From JANWZL01 sp037445185 (GTDB taxonomy: Bacteria > Pseudomonadota > Gammaproteobacteria > Burkholderiales > Thiobacillaceae): 23,846 nt of DNA. Shown here one piece after another: positions 1 to 8,128 of this stretch (position 1 is the stretch's first letter; each line of letters begins with the position of its first letter). The position numbers were made by a program, and so were the translations under genes. Location of the stretch: NCBI GenBank assembly GCA_037445185.1, contig JBBIKZ010000027.1:1-23846 (forward strand). The letters are read 5' to 3'. The notes under the pieces are model-generated. The model did no database searches. It saw only the letters and a program-made list of their open reading frames with translations, and was not told the DNA's origin.

Positions 1-43
1 ATGGCTGCGCGGGCGAATCGCTGCGTTGCGCGGTGCTCGCTGC

Positions 44-115
44 CTCGCCTATCTCCTTGATATGTCTCGATCGCTGCGCGCCGGGCGCCTTGCGCTTCAT
101 CCCGCTCGCCTATCT
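44..115. repeat. Short direct repeat in GC-rich leader
   Basis: The first 151 bases hold no convincing gene. The 11-base string CTCGCCTATCT occurs at 44-54 and again at 105-115, each preceded by a CGCTGCG-rich stretch. This resembles a degenerate intergenic repeat, but no family was recognised. A 19-codon frame opening at base 1 closes at once and was not called. Confidence 0.3.
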
Positions 116-151
116 TTTCAGCGTTTCCCCAGCGTAACCTGAGGGTCAGTC

Positions 152-490
152 ATGCGTCTGCCAGTCTTGCCGTTGACCCCGCCGCCGCCGCCGGAGGATC
201 TCTACGAGATCCGGGAACGGCCACCGGTCACGCCGGCCCGTTTCGTGCGCGCACGCAACCTGCCGCCCATGATCATCCCGCCGAAAAAGCGGCCCAGGGC
301 CGACGCCGGTGTGACCGATAGCGAGCCGCAGGCGCGCGTCGAGGCGGTGGAAGTGGGCGAGGAGAGGCGTCGGCATGATCGGCGCAAGGCCCAAATGCCC
401 GTCCTGCTCGACACGCGCAGCGGACGCGATCGTCGTCATCGCAACGACGGCACGGCCGGAGGCGGTTCAGGGGTGGACATCGAGGCTTGA
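152..490 (+). CDS. Small basic hypothetical protein with DRR motifs
   Basis: A 112-residue protein with no recognised domain. The start is supported by a GAGGG ribosome-binding site at about 142-146, a few bases before the ATG. The N-terminus is proline-rich (residues 8-14). The middle is acidic to mixed, and residues 70-97 are strongly basic, with an ERRRHDRR element, a VLLDTRSGRDRR element and a central hydrophobic LLD. Two such RR-DRR elements around a short core look like a conserved small-protein module rather than random coding. There is no signal peptide or membrane segment. It converges on the gcvR-like gene after about 50 bases. Antisense frames in the same interval are weaker. Function unknown. 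Confidence 0.55.
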   Translation: MRLPVLPLTPPPPPEDLYEIRERPPVTPARFVRARNLPPMIIPPKKRPRADAGVTDSEPQARVEAVEVGEERRRHDRRKAQMPVLLDTRSGRDRRHRNDGTAGGGSGVDIEA

Positions 491-542
491 GCGGCGACGA
501 TCCGGCGTCCTTGCCCGCGTGTGCGCGCTGCGGCGGTCATGC

Positions 543-1097
543 TCACGCGCGCACGGGCTCGAAGATGGCGTCCAGGTTCAACCCGTCGCAGTAGTCGAGG
601 AAATCGCCGCGCAGGGTGGGGATGTGCATGTCGGCGGGCACCCCCACCGTCATGCTGACGGAGAACATGGGCGTGCCGGTGTGGGGGGCGGGATAGGTCT
701 CGGTGCTCAGTTCCTCGATGTTGATGCCCTGATGGGCGAAGTAGTTGGCCAGGCTGTGCACGATGCCGGGATGGTCCATGGCCACCACCTCGATGCGGTA
801 GGGCACCAGGGGCTGCTTGCGCTCCAGATGCCGGGTGCGCTTGTGGATGATGGCGAGCCCCAGCTCGTCGCCCAGGCCGGAGAGCTTGTCCTCCAGCTTG
901 GACAGCGCGTCCCAGCGGCCGGAGATGAGCATGATGATGGCGAACTGTCCTCCCAGCAGCGCCATGCGCGATTCCTCGATGTTGCAGCCGGCATCCAGGA
1001 TGCGGCCGGTGAAACGCTCCACCAGGCCCACCCGGTCCTCGCCCGAGGCGGTGATGACGAGATAGTCGAGGCTGGCGGGTGGGTTCAGTGGGTTCAT
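543..1097 (-). CDS. gcvR: GcvR-like ACT-domain regulator
   Basis: A 184-residue protein of the GcvR type, with two tandem ACT domains and no other module. The first ACT runs at about residues 10-85 (opens DYLVITASGEDRVGL, then ILDAGCNIEESRMA). The second is at about 98-175 (YRIEVVAMDHPGIVHSLA, then GINIEELSTET). In Escherichia coli GcvR represses the glycine-cleavage operon by binding the activator GcvA, with glycine relieving the interaction. Length and two-ACT layout match, but no gcvA or gcvTHP genes are in the window, so the target is inferred from the family. No good Shine-Dalgarno sequence precedes the chosen ATG. A more general ACT-domain regulator remains possible. Confidence 0.82.
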   Translation of the reverse strand: MNPLNPPASLDYLVITASGEDRVGLVERFTGRILDAGCNIEESRMALLGGQFAIIMLISGRWDALSKLEDKLSGLGDELGLAIIHKRTRHLERKQPLVPYRIEVVAMDHPGIVHSLANYFAHQGINIEELSTETYPAPHTGTPMFSVSMTVGVPADMHIPTLRGDFLDYCDGLNLDAIFEPVRA

Positions 1098-1123
1098 AGT
1101 CGGGTTGGAGGGATTGCGATGCC

Positions 1124-1136
1124 GGCTATTTTAGCC
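1124..1136 (-). promoter_or_regulatory. Candidate -10 element inside a small dyad, gcvR-like gene
   Basis: The minus strand reads TAAAAT at 1133-1128, inside the dyad GGCTA-TTT-TAGCC and about 30 bases upstream of the gcvR-like ATG. A -35 element 17 bases further up is poor (CGAACA). The dyad could be an operator overlapping the promoter. The rest of the 1098-1215 gap holds nothing recognisable. Confidence 0.3.
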
Positions 1137-1215
1137 CAGGGCGGCCGCGGTGTTCGCCTGCTCTCCGACACACCCTGGGGGTTCGAATGCCCGGAGTAAG
1201 GGATAGGGGAGGGTT

Positions 1216-2169
1216 TCAGCGACCGAGGGCCTCCGCCTCCATGAGCAGATAGGTGTTGTAGGCGTTGGGCCGATTGGCCTCGGTAAAGGCGGGCAGGAAT
1301 TCGAAGCGTGACCAGTCGGTGGCCAGGTAGGCCTCGTCGAACGGTATCAACTCCGCCACCGCCTTGCCCATCTGCTCGCGCAGGAAGGTCAGGTAGTCGC
1401 GGGTGAGGGTGAGGTCGGCTACCGGGTCGGTGGACATCGCCCCGTGGCCGGGCACCAGCACCTTGGGGTTCAAGGCCAGGAGCCGGTCGAGGGCGGCGAG
1501 CCAGAGGCGCGAGTCGGCCCCGCCGACGAAGGGTACGCGTCCCTTGAATACCAGGTCGCCGGCATAGAGCACCCCGTCATCCACTACGAACAGGGCCAGG
1601 TCCTCCGCCGAATGGGCGGGTCCGACATGGCGAAGCTGGAAGCGCATCCCGCCCAGTTCGAAGTCGGTGTCCCCCGCAACCCAGACGTCCGCCTCCAGGA
1701 AACGCTGCAGATCGTCGGTGACCCAGGGCTTGAGGATGTCCTTGCGCTGCTCGAAGCGCAGTTTCGCCTCTTCCGTGTGCACGCTGCCGCGGCCGCGCTC
1801 GTGCGCCCAGATCTCGGCGCCTTCATCCTTGAACACCTGCAGTCCGTAATAGTGGTCGGCATGATAATGGCTGACGATGACCCGTTTGATGGGGGCCTGC
1901 GTCAGCTTGCGGATCTCGGCCAGCATGGCCTGCGCGAGCGAGGGGGTGCCCAGGCTGTCGAACACCACCACACCCGCCGGCGTGACGACGAACCCGGCAT
2001 TCGACATGAACCCTTCGTTGGCAGCAGAGGCCGCGCCGGAGAGTCCGGGCACGTAATAGCTATGCGGCCCGACCTGTACCGCCCTGACCTCGACGGACAC
2101 CGGCGGGTAGGTCGCGGCATGGGCGAGGAGGGCGAAGAAGGCCAGGAAGACGGCGATCAGCTTGTGCAC
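1216..2169 (-). CDS. Secreted metallo-beta-lactamase-fold hydrolase (SoxH-like)
   Basis: A 317-residue periplasmic metallohydrolase. A Sec signal peptide covers about residues 1-18, with AHA before the mature ATYPPV. The metal-binding HxHxDH motif is SHYHADH near residue 102. Further conserved pieces are the histidine of GPAHSAEDLAL, the aspartate of LYAGDLVF and the histidine of VPGHG, so the two-metal site looks complete. The layout resembles SoxH and quinoprotein-relay zinc metallohydrolases found near sulfur oxidation or PQQ genes. None of those partners is nearby, so the substrate is unknown. The start is GTG, supported by AGAGGAG just upstream. It is divergent from the GyrI-like gene across 85 bases. 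Confidence 0.85.
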   Translation of the reverse strand: MHKLIAVFLAFFALLAHAATYPPVSVEVRAVQVGPHSYYVPGLSGAASAANEGFMSNAGFVVTPAGVVVFDSLGTPSLAQAMLAEIRKLTQAPIKRVIVSHYHADHYYGLQVFKDEGAEIWAHERGRGSVHTEEAKLRFEQRKDILKPWVTDDLQRFLEADVWVAGDTDFELGGMRFQLRHVGPAHSAEDLALFVVDDGVLYAGDLVFKGRVPFVGGADSRLWLAALDRLLALNPKVLVPGHGAMSTDPVADLTLTRDYLTFLREQMGKAVAELIPFDEAYLATDWSRFEFLPAFTEANRPNAYNTYLLMEAEALGR

Positions 2170-2254
2170 GGCGGGTTCTCCTCTCTATCCAGGGCCGTAT
2201 CGGGGTCAGGGCCGCAATCTGATGTTGTAACATGTTTGTCCGCGCCGCCAGGCA

Positions 2255-2800
2255 ATGGTTTCGGAATTGAATTACAAGCGTCTCCTGCCCTTCCTGCTTG
2301 CCTTCGTCCTGCCCCTGCTCGTCGTTTACGCCTGGTGGGGTGGCTTCAACCCGGTCGAGATCGGTGTGGAGATGCGCGGCCCACATACCTATGCCTACGT
2401 CGAGCACGCCGGTGACTATGCCAAACTGGCCGATCAACTGCCGCGGGTGCGCCAGGCCCTGTTGGAGGCGGGCATAGAACCCGGCGCTGCCTTCAGCGTG
2501 CTGTATTCCCATCCCGACCGGGTGCCCCCCTCCGAGCGGCGGGCGCGCGTGGGTTACCTGGTCGCCCCGGGGACCGCGGTACCGGCACCGCTGCAGCTCG
2601 ACACCGTGCCCGCGCGCCGGGTGCACGTCGCCCGCGTGCGGGCGGCCATGCTGCTCGCGCCCAGTCGCGCCTACCAGGCCCTGGACGAGCATCTCAGGCA
2701 GGCGGGCAAAGCGATCGTCATGCCGACCGTCGAGATCTATGAAGCCTCGGGCAGCGTCCTCAGACCGGGCCTGCTCACCGTGGAGGTGGAAAGTCCATGA
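2255..2800 (+). CDS. Membrane-anchored GyrI-like effector-binding protein
   Basis: A 181-residue protein with an N-terminal hydrophobic helix at about residues 10-28, then a periplasmic GyrI-like (AraC effector-binding/SOUL-like) domain at about 35-180. Recognisable pieces are the VEIGVEMRGPHTYAYVEHAG strand, the DQLPRVRQALLEAGI helix and the C-terminal VMPTVEIYEA strand, typical of this fold. Such domains bind small hydrophobic or cationic molecules, but the ligand here cannot be told from sequence. Its stop overlaps the start of the CbiB-like gene by four bases (ATGA), indicating translational coupling. The Shine-Dalgarno sequence before the chosen ATG is weak. Confidence 0.75.
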   Translation: MVSELNYKRLLPFLLAFVLPLLVVYAWWGGFNPVEIGVEMRGPHTYAYVEHAGDYAKLADQLPRVRQALLEAGIEPGAAFSVLYSHPDRVPPSERRARVGYLVAPGTAVPAPLQLDTVPARRVHVARVRAAMLLAPSRAYQALDEHLRQAGKAIVMPTVEIYEASGSVLRPGLLTVEVESP

Positions 2801-3696
2801 CGCTCTTCTCCATCCTCGCCGCCCTGATCTGGGACTATCTGCAGCCCCTGCGTGACCCCTCCGCCCCGTCCCGGCTGGTCGAACGCTATATCGGTTGGTT
2901 GCTTGCGTACGCCAACGCCGGCACGGAAAGGCATGGCATGCTCGCCTGGTCGGCCGCGGTGCTGGGGCCCGCCCTGCTCGCTGGCCTCGCCGGCGCGTTG
3001 CTGGGCGAGCTTCTGGGGCTGCTCGAGTGGGCCTGGAACGTGCTCGTGCTCTATTTCTGCCTGGGCTTCAGGCAATTCGGCTTCGCCGTGGCCGATGTCG
3101 CCAAGCCCTTGCGTCAAGGCGATCTGGCGCGTGCCCAGGCCAGGCTCATGACCTGGCGCCCCGGCGCCGCCCAGGCCATGAACGAGAACGAGGTCGCCCG
3201 CAGCGGCATCGAGCAGGCCCTGCTGCTCGCGCTGACGCGCCTGTTCGGGGTGCTGTTCTGGTTCGCCGTGCTCGGGGTGTTCGGCGCCCTGTTGTACCGT
3301 CTGAGCGGCATGTGCCGCGAGCGTTGGCAGTCGGAGCCGAGCTTCTGCGCCATCCCGCGCCGCCTCGCCTATTGGCTGGACTGGCTGCCGGCGCGTCTGG
3401 CTGCCTTCAGTTTCGCCATCGTCGGGAATTTCGAGGACGCCCTGTATTGCTGGCGCAATCAGGCCGGCGCCTGGGGCGAACGCAACGAGGGCGTGCTGCT
3501 GGCAGCCGCGGCGGGGGCAGTGGGGGTGAGGCTGGGCGGTCCACTCACCCTGCCGGGCGGGGAATTGCTCAGGCCCGAGCTGGGCTGTGGCGACCTGGCC
3601 GACGCGGATTACCTGGACGGGGCGCTGAGTCTGATCTGGCGTGCGGTGGTGCTGTGGGTGGGGGTGATCGCCCTGCTCTGGATAGGCGGACTTTGA
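2797..3696 (+). CDS. CobD/CbiB-family membrane protein
   Basis: A 299-residue polytopic membrane protein of the CobD/CbiB (and AmpE-related) superfamily. Hydrophobic segments lie near residues 48-75, 78-95, 150-170 and 280-298. The family core is visible in the VLYFCLGFRQF segment, the VAKPLRQGDLARAQ helix and the NENEVARSGIEQAL segment. True CbiB attaches aminopropanol to cobyric acid in cobalamin synthesis. No other cobalamin genes are here, and this divergent paralogue is commonly annotated only as CobD/CbiB family in betaproteobacteria, so cobalamin synthesis is not asserted. It starts inside the stop of the GyrI-like gene, so the two probably work or are expressed together. Confidence 0.78.
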   Translation: MTLFSILAALIWDYLQPLRDPSAPSRLVERYIGWLLAYANAGTERHGMLAWSAAVLGPALLAGLAGALLGELLGLLEWAWNVLVLYFCLGFRQFGFAVADVAKPLRQGDLARAQARLMTWRPGAAQAMNENEVARSGIEQALLLALTRLFGVLFWFAVLGVFGALLYRLSGMCRERWQSEPSFCAIPRRLAYWLDWLPARLAAFSFAIVGNFEDALYCWRNQAGAWGERNEGVLLAAAAGAVGVRLGGPLTLPGGELLRPELGCGDLADADYLDGALSLIWRAVVLWVGVIALLWIGGL

Positions 3697-3714
3697 CGCC
3701 GGGCAGCGCAAGAC

Positions 3715-3741
3715 TCAAGTAATGCTTTGCAGTGCCGTTAA
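3715..3741 (+). promoter_or_regulatory. Sigma-28 (FliA) type promoter
   Basis: TCAAGTAA at 3715-3722 and GCCGTTAA at 3734-3741 are separated by exactly 11 bases. The -10 half matches the flagellar sigma-28 consensus GCCGATAA at seven of eight positions. The -35 half keeps the CAAGT core seen in Pseudomonas-type FliA promoters. It lies just downstream of the CbiB-like stop and about 100 bases before the chemotaxis-receptor start, which fits expression of that receptor with the flagellar regulon. Confidence 0.75.
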
Positions 3742-3844
3742 CGCCCTGTGACTGTCTGTCATGACGATCAACGGTGTCTCCCATGCGGAGAAGGCACTGG
3801 ACAGGTCAGGGAGTCCTGTCGCTCACGCGTTTGGAGTGAAACGT

Positions 3845-4978
3845 ATGAAACTGATGGCATTCCTGAACGGCAATCGCTCTTCACTGTCGGCCCTGCAGGC
3901 GCGCGTCGATAACCTTGAGGCGGAAAACAACCAGTTGCGCAGTCAAGTGGATGCACTCCTGCGAGACAAGGCCGAGTTGGACGAGAAGTACAGGTCCCTG
4001 CAGACCGGCGCGGCCTTCGTCGGCAGCGTCATGGCCAGCATGCAGCGCTTTGGCGAATCCGTCCTGGAGAGCCAGCGCACCCTGGTCGGGCTAGCCACCG
4101 GCCTGCGCGAAGAGAAAGAAAACGCCGTACAAGCGGCCGGGCTCTCGGTCGAGACGCGCACCTCTATCGCCGGCATCTCCAGCAATCTCCGTTCCCTGGC
4201 ACAGGATTCACACACCGCGGCACAGCGGGTGGACGGCCTGCAGGCGCGGGCCAGTCAGATCGGCGGCATCGTCAACCTGATCAAGGACATCGCCGACCAG
4301 ACCAACCTGCTCGCCTTGAACGCCGCCATCGAGGCCGCCCGCGCCGGCGAGCAGGGGCGCGGTTTCGCCGTCGTGGCCGACGAGGTGCGTAAACTCGCCG
4401 AGCGCACCGCCAACGCCACCAGCGAGATCTCCCAACTGGTCACGGCCATCCAGCAGGAGACGCGGTCCTCACGCGAGGCCATGGAGAATCTGGCCACCCA
4501 GGCGGTCAACTTCAGTGAGCAGGGGGCGGGGGCCACCGCCAGCATGCAGGCCATGCTCGACCTGTCGCAGCGTATGGAGGGCGCCATCGCCGCATCCGCC
4601 TTGCGCAGCTTCGTCGAATTGGCCAAGGTGGATCACCTGATCTTCAAATTCGAGATCTATCGCGTGCTGTTCGGCCTGTCGGACAAGCAACCCGATGCCT
4701 TCGCCAGCCATACCGCCTGCCGGCTAGGTAAGTGGTACTACGAAGGCGAGGGCGTGGCATGTTTCTCCAAATTGCCCGCTTACCGCGAGTTGGAAAACCC
4801 ACACATGCTGGTGCACAAGCACGGCGTCGAGGCGGTGCGGTTTTATCGCGAGGGCGAGCTGGAGACGGCGGTGAAGGCCCTCGACAAGATGGAGGCGGCG
4901 AGCATGGATGTGCTCAAGTGCCTGGAGCAGATGGCCCATAGCGGCGAGACCGACACCCGTGCACTCTGTGTGCATTGA
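3845..4978 (+). CDS. Soluble methyl-accepting chemotaxis protein with CZB zinc domain
   Basis: A 377-residue cytoplasmic chemoreceptor with no membrane segment or extracellular sensor. An N-terminal coiled coil spans about residues 15-60. The MCP signalling helices and conserved hairpin tip follow, with NLLALNAAIEAARAGEQGRG from about residue 154 and then GFAVVADEVRKLAERT. A C-terminal CZB domain has the expected three-histidine one-cysteine zinc set: His264 (VDHLIF), Cys292 (ACRLGKWYYEG), and His320/His324 (HMLVH). CZB domains in TlpD-type receptors and DgcZ sense zinc or oxidants such as HOCl. The start was set at the ATG with GGAG upstream. An in-frame ATG at 3761 adds 28 residues but has no ribosome-binding site. 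A sigma-28 promoter precedes it. Confidence 0.92.
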   Translation: MKLMAFLNGNRSSLSALQARVDNLEAENNQLRSQVDALLRDKAELDEKYRSLQTGAAFVGSVMASMQRFGESVLESQRTLVGLATGLREEKENAVQAAGLSVETRTSIAGISSNLRSLAQDSHTAAQRVDGLQARASQIGGIVNLIKDIADQTNLLALNAAIEAARAGEQGRGFAVVADEVRKLAERTANATSEISQLVTAIQQETRSSREAMENLATQAVNFSEQGAGATASMQAMLDLSQRMEGAIAASALRSFVELAKVDHLIFKFEIYRVLFGLSDKQPDAFASHTACRLGKWYYEGEGVACFSKLPAYRELENPHMLVHKHGVEAVRFYREGELETAVKALDKMEAASMDVLKCLEQMAHSGETDTRALCVH

Positions 4979-5000
4979 CCGCGTCCGTCGTTCCCGTCGC

Positions 5001-5024
5001 GCCCCGGCGCCGCCGCGGCGGGGC
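5001..5024 (+). terminator. GC-rich hairpin after the chemoreceptor gene
   Basis: GCCCCG at 5001-5006 pairs with CGGGGC at 5019-5024, with further pairing after one mismatch. It lies about 20 bases after the receptor stop. No T-tract follows, so it may be a weak terminator or an mRNA end stabiliser. The rest of the 4979-5273 gap holds a second small hairpin (GTCGGC 5084-5089 / GCCGAC 5095-5100) followed by a run of seven G. No gene is seen there. Confidence 0.4.
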
Positions 5025-5273
5025 ACTGCGTACTCTGGCCCGTTCATCTCGCGTGGTGTACCGGACCGATGGGCGATCGGTCGGTCGGCCTTCAGCCGAC
5101 GGGGGGGTTACGGTTTACGGTCGTCAGGCTGAAGCTCGACTCACGTCCGACCGACAGACTTTCGTACCCGTGATCAGTCCGATGTGGCTGCCCGGAGGGA
5201 CAATTCGGGTGCACGACGGCGGCTCGGGCCGGGTCGTGTACCCTGAACGCCAGCACCTGCACGCCACGCCATC

Positions 5274-6512
5274 ATGCTCAACGTCCTCTGGATCGGTTTT
5301 TTCCTCTGTGCCTTTCTCGCTGCTTGCTTCCAGTTCCTGATCCACGGCAACCAGGGCATCTTCGCCGCCCTGATGCAGGCGGCCTTCGCCAACGCCAAGA
5401 CCGCCTTCGAGATCGCCCTGGGCCTCACCGGCATCATGTGCCTGTGGCTGGGGGTGATGAAGATCGGCGAGCGGGCCGGTTTCCTGGATGCCCTGGCCAG
5501 GCTGCTCGCCCCGCTGTTCGCGCGGCTCTTCCCGGACGTGCCGCGCGGCCACCCCGCCCTGGGCTCCATCACCATGAACCTGTCGGCCAACGTGCTCGGG
5601 CTGGACAACGCCGCCACGCCGCTGGGGCTCAAGGCCATGCGCGAGCTGCAGGCGTTGAACCCGGACAAGCACACCGCCAGCAACGCCCAGATCCTGTTCC
5701 TGGTCCTCAACGCCTCCTCGGTGACCCTGCTGCCGGTGACCATCTTCACCTACCGCGCCCAGATGGGGGCGGCCGACCCCACCGACGTCTTCATCCCCAT
5801 CCTCATGGCGACCTATTGCTCCACCCTGGCCGGGCTGGCCTTCGTCACGCTCAAACAGCGCATCCGCCTGCTCGACCCGGTGCTGCTCGGCTGGCTCGCC
5901 GGCCTGACGCTTGCCGTGGGCGGGCTTGCCGCCTGGTTCGCCAGCCTGCCGGCCGAAGAACTGGCGCCCCGATCCGCCCTGGTCAGCAACTTCCTGCTGC
6001 TCGGCCTCATCGTGCTGTTCCTGCTCGGCGCGGTGGTCAAACGGGTCAACGCCTACGAGGCCTTCATCGACGGTGCCAAGGAAGGTTTCGGCGTGGCCGT
6101 CTCCATCATCCCCTACCTGGTCGCCATGCTGGTGGCCATCGGGCTCCTGCGCGCCAGCGGGCTGATCGACCTCCTGGTGGGCGGCGCGCGCACCGCGGTG
6201 CTGGCACTGGGCTACGACGCCGCCTGGGTGGAGGCCCTGCCCACCATGCTCATGAAACCCCTGTCCGGCTCCGGCGCGCGCGCCATGATGATCGAGACCA
6301 TGCAGACGCACGGCGCCGACAGCTTCGCCGGCCGGCTGGCCAGCATCGTCCAGGGCAGCACCGAGACCACCTTCTATGTGCTGGCCGTGTATTTCGGCGC
6401 GGTGGGCATCAAGCGCGTGCGCCATGCCGTGGCCGGCGGCCTGGTGGCGGATGCGGCGGGCTTCGCGGCGGCGGTCGGGGCGGCGTATCTCTTCTTTCGC
6501 CCGAACCACTGA
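5274..6512 (+). CDS. SpmA-SpmB fusion, nucleoside-recognition (Gate) membrane protein
   Basis: A 412-residue polytopic membrane protein in which the SpmA-like half (about residues 1-200) and the SpmB-like half (about 235-412) are joined. Each half carries a nucleoside-recognition/Gate domain: the first with GSITMNLSANVLGLDNAATP and KAMRELQ near residues 103-125, the second with LPTMLMKPLSGSGARAMM and the GSTETTFYVLAVYFG signature near 360. In Bacillus the separate proteins affect spore core dehydration. Proteobacterial fused versions occur without sporulation and their substrate is unknown, so transport of a small solute is only inferred. No clear Shine-Dalgarno sequence is seen before the ATG. 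It precedes ppx by about 130 bases on the same strand. Confidence 0.85.
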   Translation: MLNVLWIGFFLCAFLAACFQFLIHGNQGIFAALMQAAFANAKTAFEIALGLTGIMCLWLGVMKIGERAGFLDALARLLAPLFARLFPDVPRGHPALGSITMNLSANVLGLDNAATPLGLKAMRELQALNPDKHTASNAQILFLVLNASSVTLLPVTIFTYRAQMGAADPTDVFIPILMATYCSTLAGLAFVTLKQRIRLLDPVLLGWLAGLTLAVGGLAAWFASLPAEELAPRSALVSNFLLLGLIVLFLLGAVVKRVNAYEAFIDGAKEGFGVAVSIIPYLVAMLVAIGLLRASGLIDLLVGGARTAVLALGYDAAWVEALPTMLMKPLSGSGARAMMIETMQTHGADSFAGRLASIVQGSTETTFYVLAVYFGAVGIKRVRHAVAGGLVADAAGFAAAVGAAYLFFRPNH

Positions 6513-6643
6513 ATCCAGGCCCCTTGTGGCGCGGCGCCGCTGTCGCAAAAGGCCGCCCATCGTCGGTGCCAGCCTCCCTGACGAGCGGTGCATGGTCTAC
6601 ACGACGAATACGGTTACAACATGCCGGTAAAATCGGGCCTGCC

Positions 6644-8128
6644 ATGCCGCTACAAGAATATCCCACCCTCGCCGCCGTCGATCTCGGCTCCAATTCCTTC
6701 CATCTGCAGGTCGCACGCGTCGAGGGGGAGCAGTTGTTCTACCTCGATGCGCACAAGGAAGCGGTGCGCCTCGCCGGCGGGCTCACCGCCAGCAAACACC
6801 TGGATGCCGCCTCGCAGCAACGGGCGCTGGCCTGCCTGTCGCGCTTCGGCGAGCGCCTGAAGGGCATGCCCCCGGGTGCCGTGCGCGCGGTGGGGACCAG
6901 CGCGCTCAGGGTGGCCAAGAACGCCGCCGAGTTCATGCAGCGGGCCCGCAGCGCCCTGGGCTTCGAGATCGAAGTGGTCTCGGGCCGCGAGGAGGCGCGC
7001 CTGATCTACCTCGGCGTGGCGCATTCGCTGCCCCTCAGTCAGGACCGGCGGCTGGTGGTGGACATCGGCGGCGGTTCCACCGAGTGCATACTGGGTGTGG
7101 GCTACGAACCGCAGGAGCGGGAAAGCCTGCGCATGGGCTGTGTCGTCTTCACCCAGCGCTTCTTTGCCGATGGCCGGATAGACAAGGTGAACCTGAGGGC
7201 GGCCGAGACCGATGCCCGCATCGAGATCCAGGCCGCCGCCTATGCCTTCCGTCGCGGGCAGTGGACCGAGGCGGTGGGCTCCTCCGGCACGGCGCGCGCC
7301 CTGGGCGAGATCCTGCGCCAGAACGCTCACAGCGACGGACACATCACCCTGGAGGGGCTGCTGTGGCTGCGCGATCGGCTGCTCAGGGCGGGCAGCGTGC
7401 AGGCACTCGAACTGCCGGGGCTCAAGGCGGAGCGCAGGCTGGTCATCGTCGGCGGCTTCAGCATCATGCTCGCCCTGTTCCAGGAACTCGGCATCGAGAC
7501 CATGACCGTGGCCCAGGGGGCGATGCGCGAGGGCATCCTGTGGGACCTGCTCGGCCGCGTGCACGACCACGACATGCGCGACCTGACGGTCGCCCAGTTC
7601 ATGCGCCGCTATCACGTCGATGGCCGGCAGGCGCGCCGTGTGGAGCGTCTGGCCCTGGCGCTGGCGCGCAACCTGCCCAATCTAGACGCGGAGGCGCTGC
7701 ATCTGCTGTCCTGGGCGGCGCGGCTGCACGAGATCGGCATCTCCATCGCCCATTCCGGTTTCCATAAGCATGGCGCCTACATCCTGGAGAACGCCGATAT
7801 GCCAGGCTTCTCGCGCCAGGATCAGGTCAACCTGTCCCGCCTGGTGCGAGCGAGCCGTGGCGGGCTGAGCAAGCTCATGCTGGACCCCGCCGACGGCCTG
7901 TGGCCCCTGATCCTGTGTCTGCGTCTGGCCATCCTGTTCAACCTGAGCCGCACGGACACCGCACCCACGACGCTGGCATTGTCGGCCGCTGCCGGGCGCT
8001 GCCTGCTCGCCCTGCCGCGTGCCTGGCTCGCGGCCAACCCCCTGACGCAGGCCGCCCTGGAGGCGGAATTGCGCGAGTGGGCGGGGGTCTGTGCCTGGCT
8101 GCGCCTGTCCGGCCTGCAGGCGACCTGA
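6644..8128 (+). CDS. ppx: Exopolyphosphatase (Ppx/GppA family)
   Basis: A 494-residue enzyme that removes terminal phosphates from inorganic polyphosphate, or acts on pppGpp in the GppA branch. The ASKHA-type phosphate loops are visible: AAVDLGSNSFHLQVARV at about residues 8-24 and VVDIGGGSTECILG near 138-151. The catalytic glutamate region is SGREEARLIYLGVAHS near 118-133. The C-terminal helical HD-like region, about 310-494, has LHEIGISIAHSGFHKH. Length fits Ppx better than short GppA-type proteins, and convergence with ppk1 supports Ppx. The long frame continues upstream through the previous gene in a non-coding register, so the start was set at the ATG just before the conserved N-terminus. 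Confidence 0.9.
   Translation: MPLQEYPTLAAVDLGSNSFHLQVARVEGEQLFYLDAHKEAVRLAGGLTASKHLDAASQQRALACLSRFGERLKGMPPGAVRAVGTSALRVAKNAAEFMQRARSALGFEIEVVSGREEARLIYLGVAHSLPLSQDRRLVVDIGGGSTECILGVGYEPQERESLRMGCVVFTQRFFADGRIDKVNLRAAETDARIEIQAAAYAFRRGQWTEAVGSSGTARALGEILRQNAHSDGHITLEGLLWLRDRLLRAGSVQALELPGLKAERRLVIVGGFSIMLALFQELGIETMTVAQGAMREGILWDLLGRVHDHDMRDLTVAQFMRRYHVDGRQARRVERLALALARNLPNLDAEALHLLSWAARLHEIGISIAHSGFHKHGAYILENADMPGFSRQDQVNLSRLVRASRGGLSKLMLDPADGLWPLILCLRLAILFNLSRTDTAPTTLALSAAAGRCLLALPRAWLAANPLTQAALEAELREWAGVCAWLRLSGLQAT

Noticed and set aside
1171..1195. GGTTCGAATGCC resembling a tRNA T-arm
   Set aside because: The stem around it pairs poorly, there is no acceptor stem, D-arm or anticodon arm in range, and no CCA end.
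4975..5340. 121-residue plus-strand frame after the chemoreceptor
   Set aside because: It overlaps the next gene, has low-complexity arginine-rich sequence, and spans two hairpins; no ribosome-binding site or family resemblance.
5324..6643. Frame extending ppx 440 codons upstream
   Set aside because: The extension is a proline/arginine/histidine-rich shadow of the SpmA-SpmB gene; the conserved Ppx N-terminus begins at 6644.
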